In this document: in pieces, positions 54,603 to 62,807 of the stretch | Position numbering within the stretch: the stretch's first letter is position 1 | Layout of the letters: every line of letters begins with the position of its first letter | NCBI GenBank assembly: GCA_963749515.1 | Contig: CAVVMR010000010.1 | Span: 558,001-622,000 of the forward strand | DNA: 64,000 bases | DNA from: Gaiellasilicea sp963749515 | GTDB lineage: Bacteria > Actinomycetota > Thermoleophilia > Gaiellales > Gaiellaceae | Direction: 5' to 3' | Notes under the pieces: generated by a model | Database searches by the model: none | Told to the model about the DNA's origin: nothing | Seen by the model: the letters and a program-made list of their open reading frames with translations, nothing else | Made by a program: the position numbers and the translations under genes

Positions 54603-57113
54603 GTGCGTACCACGGCCGAGCTGCGCGAGGGCTTCCTCTCCTACTTCGAGGAGAAGGGTCACAAACGGCTGCCCTCGTGGCCGCTGATCCCGAGGCCGGA
54701 AGACAGGACGACGCTGCTGACGAGCGCCGGCATGCAGCCGCAGATGCCGTACTTCCTGGGGCTAGAGCCGCCACCGGCCCCGCTGACGGCCACCTCGCAG
54801 AAGTGCTTCCGGACGCCGGACATCGACGAGGTCGGGCTCGACGGGCATCACCTGACGTTCTTCGAGATGCTCGGCAACTTCTCGTTCGGCCAGTACTTCA
54901 AGCAGGGTGCGATCGAGCTCGCGACGGAGTTCATCCAGGAGCGGCTGCAGCTGGACTGGGATCGCGTCTGGGTCACCGTGCACGCGGGCGACCCGGTCTT
55001 CAAGCTCGGCCCGGACGAGATCGCGATCAAGGAGTGGGAGGCGATCGGGATGCCGCCCGAGCGGATCGTCGCGCTCCCGAGCGCCGAGAACTTCTGGTCG
55101 GTCGGCGGCCCCGGCCCGTGCGGTCCGGACTCGGAGATCTACTGGGACTGGGGAGCCGAGCACGGCTGCGGCGACCCAACGTGTGCCCCCGCATGCCCGC
55201 GCTGCGATCGCTTCCTCGAGTTCTGGAATCTCGTGTTCATGGAGTTCGAGCAGCACCCGGACGGGACGCTGACGCCACTCCCGAAGCAGAACATCGACAC
55301 CGGCCTCGGCCTCGAGCGGCTCGCCGCGATGATGCAGAACGTCCGCTCGGTCTACGAAACGGACGGCTACCAGGCGATCATGAGCTGGGTCGCCCAGGAG
55401 AGCGGCGTGGCCTTCGGCGACTCGGATGCCGCCACGAAGGCGCACCGGATCCTCGCCGACCACGGCCGCGGAATGACCTTCCTCGTCGGCGACGGCGTCA
55501 CGCCGTCGAACGAGGGGCGTGGCTACGTGCTGCGGCGGATCATCCGCCGGGCCGTCCACCAGGCGCGCACGATCGGGCTCGACGAGCTCTGGCGCATCAG
55601 CGACACCGTCGTCGACCAGATGGGCCAGTGGTTCCCGGAGCTCCCGGAGAATCGCGAGCGGATCAGCGAGGTGCTGCGGGCCGAGGAAGAGCGCTTCACC
55701 GAGACGCTCGCGCGCGGGATGAAGCTCTTCGAGGAGGTGGCCTCGCGCGGCGCCATCTCCGGCAAGGAGGCGTTCGACCTGACGGCGACGTACGGCTTCC
55801 CGTTCGAACTGACTCGCGAGCTCGCGCTCGAGCGGGGGATCCCCGTCGACGAGGACGACTTCCAGCAGAGGATGGACGAGCACCGCGAGGTCTCGCGAGC
55901 CGGCGGTGGCCGGGCCGTGGCCGCGCTCCCCGGCCCTCCGTCCGAGTTCGTCGGGAACGAGCAGACCGAAGTCCTGACAGCGATCATCGGCCTCAACGAC
56001 CTCGGCGACGGCCGCTTCGAAGCGAAGCTCGAGCGGTCTCCGTTCTACCCGGCCGGCGGCGGCCAGGTGAGCGACACCGGCTGGATCGAGCACGACGACA
56101 CGGGCGCCAGGGCAGAGCTGCTCGAGGCGATCCGTGTCGGCGACGACCAGGTGCTCGTCTTCGAGGGGGCCGGCTTCGCCGTGGGCGACCGGGTGAAAGC
56201 CGTCGTTCCCTGGCCGGTGCGCTTCCCGACGATGGCGAACCACACGGCGACCCATCTCCTGCACGAGTCGCTGCGGCGCGTGCTGGGGGAGCACGTGGCG
56301 CAGGCGGGATCGGCCGTGCGGCCGGACAAGCTCCGCTTCGACTTCACGCACGAGAAGGCCCTGACCTCCGAGGAGCGGGCGCAGGTCGAGGAGCTCGTGA
56401 ACGAGCAGATCTTCGTCAGCCGACCCGTGCGGACGTTCGAGACGCCGATCGACGAGGCCCGCAAGCTCGGTGCGCAGATGCTCTTCGGCGAGAAGTACGG
56501 CGACATCGTGCGCGTGGTCGAGATCGACGGCTTCTCGCGCGAGCTCTGCGGCGGCACGCACGTCCGCTCGACCGCCGAGATCGGGCCGTTCGTGATCCTC
56601 TCCGAGGGCTCCGTCGGTTCCGGAGCGCGCCGGATCGAGGCCGTGACGTCCGGCGAGGCCTTCGCGCTCCTGCACGAGCGCGCGCGTGAGGGCGACGAGC
56701 TTCGCGCTCAGCTGACGGCGGCGCGGAAGGAGACGAAGACGAAGGGTGGCAAGGCCGAGGCCGACTACACCGTCACACGGGAGACCACCGCCGGTGACGT
56801 CACGGTGCTCGTCGTCGAGCTCACCTCCGGCGATCCGCTCGACGTCTCCGACCGCCTCAAGCAGCAGCACGCACCAGCCGCGGTGATCGTCGGCGCCCTC
56901 AACGACGGCACGGCACAGCTTCTGATCAACCTCGACAAGTCGCTCGAGGGGCGTGGCGTCAACGCGGGCGACGTGATCCGCGAGGCTGCGGTGCTGATCG
57001 GAGGGAAGGGCGGTGGCCGGCCGACGATGGCGCGTGCCGGCGGCAAACAGCCCGAGCGCCTGGAGGATGCAGTCGCGCTGGCCGAGAAGACGATCATCGA
57101 GGCGCTGAACTAG
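54603..57113 (+). CDS. alaS: Alanyl-tRNA synthetase
   Basis: 836 residues from GTG 54603. Catalytic domain: FEEKGHKRLPSWPLIPRPED, LTSAGMQPQMPYFLG, FFEMLGNFSFGQYF, NIDTGLGLERLAAMM. Editing domain: zinc ligands HTATHLLHES and CGGTHVRSTAEIG. The C-terminal DHHA1 domain ends in GGGRPTMARAGGKQPERLED. Somewhat shorter than the ~870-residue E. coli enzyme but complete. Next gene starts directly after the stop. Confidence 0.97.
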   Translation: MRTTAELREGFLSYFEEKGHKRLPSWPLIPRPEDRTTLLTSAGMQPQMPYFLGLEPPPAPLTATSQKCFRTPDIDEVGLDGHHLTFFEMLGNFSFGQYFKQGAIELATEFIQERLQLDWDRVWVTVHAGDPVFKLGPDEIAIKEWEAIGMPPERIVALPSAENFWSVGGPGPCGPDSEIYWDWGAEHGCGDPTCAPACPRCDRFLEFWNLVFMEFEQHPDGTLTPLPKQNIDTGLGLERLAAMMQNVRSVYETDGYQAIMSWVAQESGVAFGDSDAATKAHRILADHGRGMTFLVGDGVTPSNEGRGYVLRRIIRRAVHQARTIGLDELWRISDTVVDQMGQWFPELPENRERISEVLRAEEERFTETLARGMKLFEEVASRGAISGKEAFDLTATYGFPFELTRELALERGIPVDEDDFQQRMDEHREVSRAGGGRAVAALPGPPSEFVGNEQTEVLTAIIGLNDLGDGRFEAKLERSPFYPAGGGQVSDTGWIEHDDTGARAELLEAIRVGDDQVLVFEGAGFAVGDRVKAVVPWPVRFPTMANHTATHLLHESLRRVLGEHVAQAGSAVRPDKLRFDFTHEKALTSEERAQVEELVNEQIFVSRPVRTFETPIDEARKLGAQMLFGEKYGDIVRVVEIDGFSRELCGGTHVRSTAEIGPFVILSEGSVGSGARRIEAVTSGEAFALLHERAREGDELRAQLTAARKETKTKGGKAEADYTVTRETTAGDVTVLVVELTSGDPLDVSDRLKQQHAPAAVIVGALNDGTAQLLINLDKSLEGRGVNAGDVIREAAVLIGGKGGGRPTMARAGGKQPERLEDAVALAEKTIIEALN

Positions 57114-57506
57114 ATGAAGGTCCTCGCCCTCGACTACGGCGCCGCGCGGACCGGCGTCGCGATCTCCGACGCGACCGGGACGCTCGCGCGCCCGCTCACC
57201 GTCGTCGAGCGCGCCGCGAGCGAGGCCGGGCTGCAGGAGCTGGCTTCGCTGGTCGTTGCGGAGGGAGCCGAACGCGTCGTCGTCGGGCTGCCCCTGACGC
57301 TTCGCGGCGAGCAAGGCCACCAGGCGAACGAGACCGCGCTCTTCGTCGAGGCGCTGCGGGCTGCCGTCGACGTGCCCGTCGAGTCGTTCGACGAGCGGTT
57401 CACGACGACCCTTGCGGCGGCCGGCCCGTCGTCGCGCGCACCGGAGGACGCACGAGCCGCCGCCCACCTGCTCGAGAGCTATCTGACGTGGACGAGCAAG
57501 GCATAA
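57114..57506 (+). CDS. ruvX: Holliday-junction resolvase-like YqgF protein
   Basis: 130 residues from ATG 57114, no gap after alaS. RNase-H-like fold: VLALDYGAARTGVAISDATG (catalytic Asp), VVVGLPLTLRGEQGHQANET and SFDERFTTTLAAAG, with an Asp/Glu pair at the usual places (PEDARAAAHLLESYL). Acts in 16S rRNA 5'-end maturation. Its 3' end overlaps mltG by 19 bp. Confidence 0.93.
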   Translation: MKVLALDYGAARTGVAISDATGTLARPLTVVERAASEAGLQELASLVVAEGAERVVVGLPLTLRGEQGHQANETALFVEALRAAVDVPVESFDERFTTTLAAAGPSSRAPEDARAAAHLLESYLTWTSKA

Positions 57507-58423
57507 CGCCCGTCATGCCGCCCCGGTCAGGGCGGCCCGAGCGGCGGCCGCCCCGCGGTCATCTGGCGCGCCGGCGCGCGATCGCCGCCGTGCTTCTGCT
57601 CGGCTTCCTCGCCGTTGGGCTCTACTTCGCCGTCGGCGTGGGAGCGGACGACCCGGAAGCCGAGGCGACCACGCCGGTCGTCACGACCGCACCGAAGCCG
57701 GTGATCCTCAGGATCCTCTTCCCGGAGGGCTTCAACCGGAAGGACATGGTGAAGCGGGTTGCCGAGGTCCGCCAGATCGCCAAGACCAAGCGGAAGGTGA
57801 CGCCGAAGCTCTCCGGCAACGCGTACGCCGCGGCCTCGAAGGCGGCAAAGGTGCCGCCTACCTTCCGCAAGCACGCCCGCGGGATCGAGGGCTTCCTCTT
57901 CCCGGCGACGTACGAGTTCACGCCGAAGACGACGGCGACGCAGCTCGTCGGCGATCAGATCGAGCACTTCAACGACAACTGGGCGAAAGTCGACCTGGCG
58001 TTCGCGAAGACGAAGCAGCTGACGCCCTACGACGTCCTGATCATCGCCTCGATGGTGGAGAAGGAGACGATCGCGCCCGACGAGCGGCCGCTCGTGGCCG
58101 CCGTGATCTACAACCGGCTGAAGGCGCGGATGCCGCTCGGGATCGACGCGACGATCCGCTACGGGCTCGACATTCCCGGCACCGAGTCGCTGCGCGTCTC
58201 GCAGCTCGAGAGCGACAACCCCTACAACACCCGCAACCGCACCGGTCTGCCGCCGACGCCGATTGCGAACCCGGGGCTCGCCTCGATGCAGGCGGCCGCG
58301 CACCCGGCGAAGGTCAAGTACCTCTACTTCGTGCGCAAGCCGGACCGGGTGCATCACTTCTTCACCGCGAGCGAGTCGGAGTTCTTCGCCAAGGCCTGCG
58401 AGTACGGCTACGGCTGCGGCTGA
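57488..58423 (+). CDS. mltG: Endolytic murein transglycosylase MltG (YceG-like)
   Basis: 311 residues from GTG 57488. Cytoplasmic basic start, one membrane helix (AIAAVLLLGFLAVGLYFAVG), a LysM-like segment (VILRILFPEGFNRKDMVKRV), then the catalytic domain with YDVLIIASMVEKETIAPDER (Glu), YNRLKARMPLGIDATIRYGL, SDNPYNTRNRTGLPPTPIAN and FVRKPDRVHHFFTASESEF. Releases nascent glycan chains. It belongs to the alaS-ruvX-mltG-aroE cluster common in Gram-positive bacteria. Confidence 0.93.
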   Translation: MDEQGITPVMPPRSGRPERRPPRGHLARRRAIAAVLLLGFLAVGLYFAVGVGADDPEAEATTPVVTTAPKPVILRILFPEGFNRKDMVKRVAEVRQIAKTKRKVTPKLSGNAYAAASKAAKVPPTFRKHARGIEGFLFPATYEFTPKTTATQLVGDQIEHFNDNWAKVDLAFAKTKQLTPYDVLIIASMVEKETIAPDERPLVAAVIYNRLKARMPLGIDATIRYGLDIPGTESLRVSQLESDNPYNTRNRTGLPPTPIANPGLASMQAAAHPAKVKYLYFVRKPDRVHHFFTASESEFFAKACEYGYGCG

Positions 58424-58426
58424 GGG

Positions 58427-59134
58427 GTGATCGGCGGCACGACAAGCCTCGTCGGGTTGCTGCGCGACCCCAAGGTGAGCTCGCTGTCGCCGCGGATGCA
58501 GAACGCGGCGTTCGCAGCCCGCGCGCTCGACGTGGCGTACGTCCCGCTCGGCGTCCCGCCCGAGCAACTCGAGGATGCGGTGCGGGGCCTCGTCGCCCTC
58601 GGCTTTCTCGGCGCGAACGTGACGACGCCGCACAAGCGCGCCGTCGTTGCGCTCTGCGACGAGGTCGAGGGCGGAATCGAGTCGGTCAACACGCTCGTCA
58701 TCCGCGATGGGCGCGTGCTCGGCTCCAGCACCGACACCGAGGCGCTTGGTGATCGCCGGCCGCGCAGGGCCGCCGTTATCGGAGCGGGTGGCGCGGCGGC
58801 GGCGTGGATTGCGGAGCTCGAAGTGCGCGGAGCCGAGGTGCGTATGTTCGCACGGAAGGCCGACTGGCCGCCCGAGGTCGGGGACGCCGAGCTCGTCGTC
58901 CAGGCGACGCCTGTGAAGGACGAGCTGCTCTTCGTACCGCGCGATGGGCAGACGGTGATCGATCTCGCCTACCGCGCCGAGGGTGGCGAGACGGCGCACG
59001 TCGCCGCCGCCCGCGCCGTCGGCTGCGAGGTCGTCGACGGACTGGAAGTGCTCGTCCTGCAGGGAGCGGCGTCGTTCGAGCGCTGGACCGGGGTGCCTGC
59101 ACCCGTCGAGGTCATGCGCGCCGCGATCTCGTAG
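58427..59134 (+). CDS. aroE: Shikimate dehydrogenase
   Basis: 235 residues from GTG 58427, about 40 shorter than usual. Substrate domain: TTSLVGLLRDPKVSSLSPRM (SxS-like), FLGANVTTPHKRAVVALCDE with the catalytic Lys; ESVNTLVIRDGRVLGSSTDT; NADP domain GAGGAAAAWIAELEVRGAEV; end VVDGLEVLVLQGAASFERWT. The shortening lies mainly in the cofactor domain. It reduces 3-dehydroshikimate to shikimate. Confidence 0.92.
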   Translation: MIGGTTSLVGLLRDPKVSSLSPRMQNAAFAARALDVAYVPLGVPPEQLEDAVRGLVALGFLGANVTTPHKRAVVALCDEVEGGIESVNTLVIRDGRVLGSSTDTEALGDRRPRRAAVIGAGGAAAAWIAELEVRGAEVRMFARKADWPPEVGDAELVVQATPVKDELLFVPRDGQTVIDLAYRAEGGETAHVAAARAVGCEVVDGLEVLVLQGAASFERWTGVPAPVEVMRAAIS

Positions 59135-59135
59135 C

Positions 59136-59170
59136 CGGAGGGGGCTCGCCCGAAGGCGAAACCCCCTCCG
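59136..59170. terminator. Hairpin between aroE and the convergent gene
   Basis: CGGAGGGGG...CCCCCTCCG with an inner TCGCC-CGAA-GGCGA stem, directly after the aroE stop and 6 bp before the end of the minus-strand gene; suited to stop both transcripts. Confidence 0.75.
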
Positions 59171-59176
59171 AGCTGC

Positions 59177-59701
59177 TCAGCTGTGGATCTGGACGTTCCC
59201 TCCGACCAGGATCTGCTCGCCCGAGTCGTAGCCGTTCGAGAGGCGGATCCGGTACGTGTCGGCCGTGCCGGGCTCGCCGAAGTCCTGCAGATCGATCTGG
59301 TAGTCGAACGAGCCGCTGCCGTTGACCGTCGCGGTGCCGAAGATGCTGGCCTGGGTGACGGAGCTGACGGCGGCCGTCGCGACCGTGGCGGCCACACCGA
59401 CGCCGACCCCGCCGTCGTCGCCGCAGGTGACGAGCTGGACATCGATCGAGTGCACGTTGATGTCCGTCAGCGGCCCGTGATCCTGGTACTCCTCCTGGCC
59501 CTTCGGGCCCTTGGAGTGGGCGTTGCCACCGAAAGTGGCCTTGTCGCCCTCGGCGGTCGCGATCCTGCCGCCGTAGGTCACCTTGCAACTCTCCGTGCTC
59601 TTGGCTGCGTCTCCGCCTGCAAGCGCCTGGCCGGCGATGCCGGCGAACAGGACGACTGCCAGCGCGGCAATCTGAGCCGTTCTCTTTCCAACGGGCCGCA
59701 T
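59177..59701 (-). CDS. Exported protein, post-COAP-1-like domain
   Basis: 174 residues from ATG 59701, preceded by AAAGGGGGG; the frame opens at 59725. Signal peptide: AQIAALAVVLFAGIAGQALA. Mature part: VTYGGRIATAEGDKATFGGN, GQEEYQDHGPLTDINVHSID and FGEPGTADTYRIRLSNGYDS, ILVGGNVQIHS. The first block matches my recollection of the post-COAP-1 domain of Gram-positive surface proteins. Two Cys could form a disulfide. It interrupts the aro cluster on the opposite strand. Confidence 0.7.
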   Translation of the reverse strand: MRPVGKRTAQIAALAVVLFAGIAGQALAGGDAAKSTESCKVTYGGRIATAEGDKATFGGNAHSKGPKGQEEYQDHGPLTDINVHSIDVQLVTCGDDGGVGVGVAATVATAAVSSVTQASIFGTATVNGSGSFDYQIDLQDFGEPGTADTYRIRLSNGYDSGEQILVGGNVQIHS

Positions 59702-59861
59702 GAGCCCCCCTTTTTCTCTTGCCACAGTGAGTGACGTGGACTCCTCGTTGACGTCCGGGAACCGATCCCGTCCGCAACGTCTTGACCATTGTCGAAGGGG
59801 CGGAGAAGGAGCCGCATGCCGCTTTCGGGTGGTGCAGCCCTAACCGTTCCGGCGCGACGCA

Positions 59862-59867
59862 TACGCT
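59862..59867 (+). promoter_or_regulatory. -10 box of aroC
   Basis: TACGCT ends 6 nt before GTG 59874, identical in sequence and spacing to that of mnmA. Confidence 0.5.
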
Positions 59868-59873
59868 TCGGCG

Positions 59874-60962
59874 GTGATCCTCGGTCTCTCCACCGCCGGC
59901 GAGTCGCACGGACCGGCGCTGGTCGCAATCGTGACCGGCCTGCCGGCGGGCCTCCAGCTCGACCGGGCGGCAATCGACGCCGATCTTCACCGGCGCCAGC
60001 TGGGCTACGGCCGCAGCCCGCGCCAGCAGCTCGAGCAAGACGAGGTCGAGGTCCTGGCCGGTCTCCGGCACGGTCGTACGCTGGGCACGCCGCTGGCGCT
60101 GGTCGTGCGCAACCGCGACCACAAGAACTGGGAGTGGGGGATGAACCCGTGGCCGCCGGAGGGCGAGCCGTCGGGGAAGGGAGCGAAGCCGGTGACGCTG
60201 CCGCGGCCCGGTCATGCCGACCTCGCCGGAGTGCTCAAGTACGGGCACGAGGACGTCCGGAACGCCCTGGAGCGGGCAAGCGCGCGTCACACGGCGGTCT
60301 TCGTCGCCGCCGGGGCAGTCGCGAAAGCGTTGCTCGGCGAGCTCGGAGTCGCGGTTTCCGGATCGGTGCTCGAGATCGGCGGCGAGCGAGACGGTTGGGA
60401 GGCCGCGATCGACGCGGCCCGCGCCGATCGCGACACGCTCGGAGGAATCGTCGAGGTCCGCGCGACCGGGGTCTTTCCCGGGCTCGGCTCGTATGCGAGC
60501 CGCGAGGACCGGCTCGACGGAAGATTCGCCGCCGCGTTGATGGGCATCCAGGCCGTGAAGGGGGTCGAGATCGGCGACGGCTTCGAGCTCGCGCGGGTTC
60601 GCGGCACGTCTGCCCACGACGAGATCGAGCCGGGTCTCAAGCGCCGTTCGAACCGCGCCGGTGGACTGGAAGCCGGCGTTTCGAACGGAGAGGAGATCGT
60701 CGTCCGCGCGGCGATGAAGCCGCTGCCCACACTGATGCGGCCGCTCGACTCGGTCGATCTCGAGACCGGAGAGGCTGCCCAGGCGCTCGTGGAGCGGAGT
60801 GACGTCGCTGCGGTCGAGGCGCTGGCTGTCGTCGCGGAGGCAGCTGTCGCCTGGGAGCTCGCCCGCGCCGTGCGGGAGAAGCTCGGCGGCGACGCGCTCG
60901 TGGACGTCCTGGCGGCCCACCGCGCGTACCTGGAGCGCATCCAGTGGCCACGCACGCCCTAG
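59874..60962 (+). CDS. aroC: Chorismate synthase
   Basis: 362 residues from GTG 59874. Motifs: LSTAGESHGPALVAIVTGLP, RSPRQQLEQDEVEVLAGLRH, PRPGHADLAGVLKYGHEDVR, ERASARHTAVFVAAGAVAKA and SNRAGGLEAGVSNGEEIVVR. FMN-dependent conversion of EPSP to chorismate. Its last 19 bp overlap aroK. Confidence 0.96.
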   Translation: MILGLSTAGESHGPALVAIVTGLPAGLQLDRAAIDADLHRRQLGYGRSPRQQLEQDEVEVLAGLRHGRTLGTPLALVVRNRDHKNWEWGMNPWPPEGEPSGKGAKPVTLPRPGHADLAGVLKYGHEDVRNALERASARHTAVFVAAGAVAKALLGELGVAVSGSVLEIGGERDGWEAAIDAARADRDTLGGIVEVRATGVFPGLGSYASREDRLDGRFAAALMGIQAVKGVEIGDGFELARVRGTSAHDEIEPGLKRRSNRAGGLEAGVSNGEEIVVRAAMKPLPTLMRPLDSVDLETGEAAQALVERSDVAAVEALAVVAEAAVAWELARAVREKLGGDALVDVLAAHRAYLERIQWPRTP

Positions 60963-61456
60963 ACCGTCACGTCGCCCTGATCGGCTTCATGGGCGCCGGC
61001 AAGTCGACGCTCGGTGAGCTCCTCGCGGAGAAGCTCGGACGGCCCTTCGTCGACGTGGACGGCGAGATCGAGCGCGTTGAGCCGATCGCGCGGATCTTCG
61101 AGACCGGAGGCGAGGCGGCGTTCCGCCTCCGAGAGTCGAGGCACGCACTCGAAGCGCTGGGCTCGGCGACACCCGCCGTGGTCGCCTTGGGCGGCGGCGC
61201 GGTCGGGACCGACCAGATCCGCAGTGCGCTTCGAGATCGCGCCATGACGATCCTCGTCGAGATCGACGCCGAGGAGGCCTGGCGTCGCGTCGGCGGCAGC
61301 GACCGCCCGCTGGCGCAGGATCAGGCGGCCTTCAGGACGCTCTACGACGAGCGGCAGCCGCTCTACGACGACGCCGCAGACGCACGCACCAGCGACGTCG
61401 ATGGCGCCGTCCTCGCAGCGGGCGGTGTCCACGTCGAGATCGGCGCGCTCGAGCAG
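60944..61456 (+). CDS. aroK: Shikimate kinase, N-terminal part of a frameshifted AroK-AroB fusion
   Basis: From ATG 60944. P-loop: VALIGFMGAGKSTLGELLAE; DVDGEIER; RLRESRHALEALG; VVALGGGAVGTDQIR; DRPLAQDQAAFRTLYDERQP. This frame has no stop codon at its natural end: after GGVHVEIGALEQ it continues as Arg-rich nonsense through all of aroB. At 61457 one extra G separates it from the aroB frame; without that G the two read as one 474-residue protein (ALEQ-LGELVPGDG). The end given is the last base in the correct frame. Confidence 0.85.
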
Positions 61457-62369
61457 GCTCGGCGAGCTCGTTCCCGGCGACGGCGCGGTCGAGATCGTCA
61501 GCGACGCGCGGGTCGCCGGCATCTACGGCATGGACGTGCAGCTCGCGCTCGGAGCGCGGGCTCGCGCGAGCCACGAGCTGGCGCCGGGAGAGCAGGCCAA
61601 GACCGTCGAGTCGCTGGAGGCTCTCTGGCACGCGCTGCGGCTCGAGCGAGGCGGCACGCTCGTCGCGCTCGGCGGCGGCTGCACGACGGACGTCACCGGC
61701 TTCGCCGCGGCGAGCTATCTGCGCGGGGTCGACTGGGTCGCGGTCCCGACGACGCTCGTCGGTCAGGTGGACGCCGCGATCGGAGGGAAGACCGCGATCG
61801 ATCTGCCCGACGCGAAGAACCTCGTGGGCGCGTTCCACTGGCCGGTACGGACCGTGATCGATCCAGCGACGCTGGAGACGCTGCCGGAGGCCGAGCTCGC
61901 GAACGGACGCGCGGAGGTCGTGAAGACCGGCCTCCTGGCAGGCGAGCCGTTCTGGGAGCTGCCGCTCGCCGAGCAGGTGAGACGCTCGGCTGCGTTCAAG
62001 ACGGCCCTCTGCTTGCGCGACCCGTTCGACCGGGGCGAGCGCGCGCAGCTCAACCTGGGCCATACGTTCGCGCACGCGCTCGAAGCGGCGGCGGCGTTCG
62101 AGCTGCCGCACGGCCGGGCCGTCGCCCTGGGGCTGCTGGCAGCGTTGCGGCTCTCGGGCCTCGACACGGCAGCCGTCGAGCGGGAGCTGCGCCCGGAGCC
62201 CGTTCGGGTCGACCGCGACGAGGCGTGGGCAGCGCTCGCACGGGACAAGAAGGTGGTCGACGGCGTGCCGCGGCTCGTGCTGCTGGAGGCGCCGGGGCGG
62301 CCGAAGCTCGGCGTCGAGCTTCCCGCCGCCGAGGTACGAGCGGCACTCGACTCGCTGATCGCTGGATAG
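61401..62369 (+). CDS. aroB: 3-Dehydroquinate synthase, C-terminal part of a frameshifted AroK-AroB fusion
   Basis: Real coding in this frame begins at about 61458 (LGELVPGDGAVEIVSDARVA); the ATG at 61401 reads an artificial Ser/Arg-rich start. NAD and metal motifs are intact: ALGGGCTTDVTGFAAASYLR, VPTTLVGQVDAAIGGKTAID, NLVGAFHWPVRTVIDPATLE, NGRAEVVKTGLLAG and NLGHTFAHALEAAA. Makes 3-dehydroquinate, the first ring of the pathway. If the frameshift is real, translation must start internally or slip. Confidence 0.88.
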   Translation: MAPSSQRAVSTSRSARSSRLGELVPGDGAVEIVSDARVAGIYGMDVQLALGARARASHELAPGEQAKTVESLEALWHALRLERGGTLVALGGGCTTDVTGFAAASYLRGVDWVAVPTTLVGQVDAAIGGKTAIDLPDAKNLVGAFHWPVRTVIDPATLETLPEAELANGRAEVVKTGLLAGEPFWELPLAEQVRRSAAFKTALCLRDPFDRGERAQLNLGHTFAHALEAAAAFELPHGRAVALGLLAALRLSGLDTAAVERELRPEPVRVDRDEAWAALARDKKVVDGVPRLVLLEAPGRPKLGVELPAAEVRAALDSLIAG

Positions 62370-62372
62370 AGT
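62367..62372 (+). promoter_or_regulatory. -10 box overlapping the aroB stop codon
   Basis: TAGAGT (its TAG is the aroB stop) ends 6 nt before GTG 62379. Confidence 0.5.
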
Positions 62373-62378
62373 CGTCCC

Positions 62379-62807
62379 GTGCGAATCGCCGTCCTCAACG
62401 GAGTGAACCTCGACGTGCTCGACCGGCGGGACGCGGGCCACTACGGCGGGCTCACGCTGGCCGACCTCGAAAGCCGGATCTACGCCTGGTCGAAGGAGTT
62501 CACGTGCACGACCAGGTGCCGTCAGACGAATCACGAAGGCCAGTTCGTCGACTGGTGCCACGACGCGCTCGACTGGGCCGACGGCGTGATCCTCAACCCC
62601 GGGGCGTGGTCGCACTACAGCTATGCGATCCGCGATGCGGTCGAGCTCTTCAGAGTCCCGGTCGTCGAGGTGCATCTCTCCAAGATCGAGGCACGGGAAG
62701 AGTGGCGGCGGAATTCGGTGATCGGCGACCTGGCGACGAAGCGCGTCTCCGGCGAGGGCCCTGAGGGCTACCGGACGGCGATCGCGTTTCTGGCGGGGCT
62801 CGAATGA
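62379..62807 (+). CDS. aroQ: Type II 3-dehydroquinate dehydratase
   Basis: 142 residues from GTG 62379, usual length. VLNGVNLDVLDRRDAGHYGG (the catalytic Arg and Tyr loop), RQTNHEGQFVDWCHDALDWA, ILNPGAWSHYSYAIRDAVEL (catalytic His) and VVEVHLSKIEAREEWRRNSV. Type II dodecamer enzyme. The loop reads GRRDA-like and the sequence is somewhat divergent (two extra Cys, CTTRC). Overlaps the aminopeptidase gene by 4 bp. Confidence 0.94.
   Translation: MRIAVLNGVNLDVLDRRDAGHYGGLTLADLESRIYAWSKEFTCTTRCRQTNHEGQFVDWCHDALDWADGVILNPGAWSHYSYAIRDAVELFRVPVVEVHLSKIEAREEWRRNSVIGDLATKRVSGEGPEGYRTAIAFLAGLE

Noticed and set aside
54762..57467. Very long open frame (901 codons) antisense to alaS, and similar ones antisense to hutH, hisS and aspS
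   Set aside because: High-GC third-position effect; the translations are Arg/Glu/Leu-rich without motifs, and the sense genes are certain.
61457..62764. aroK frame staying open through aroB and aroQ
   Set aside because: After 61457 the translation is Arg/Ala-rich nonsense while the other frames encode clear AroB and AroQ; only the missing stop is meaningful.
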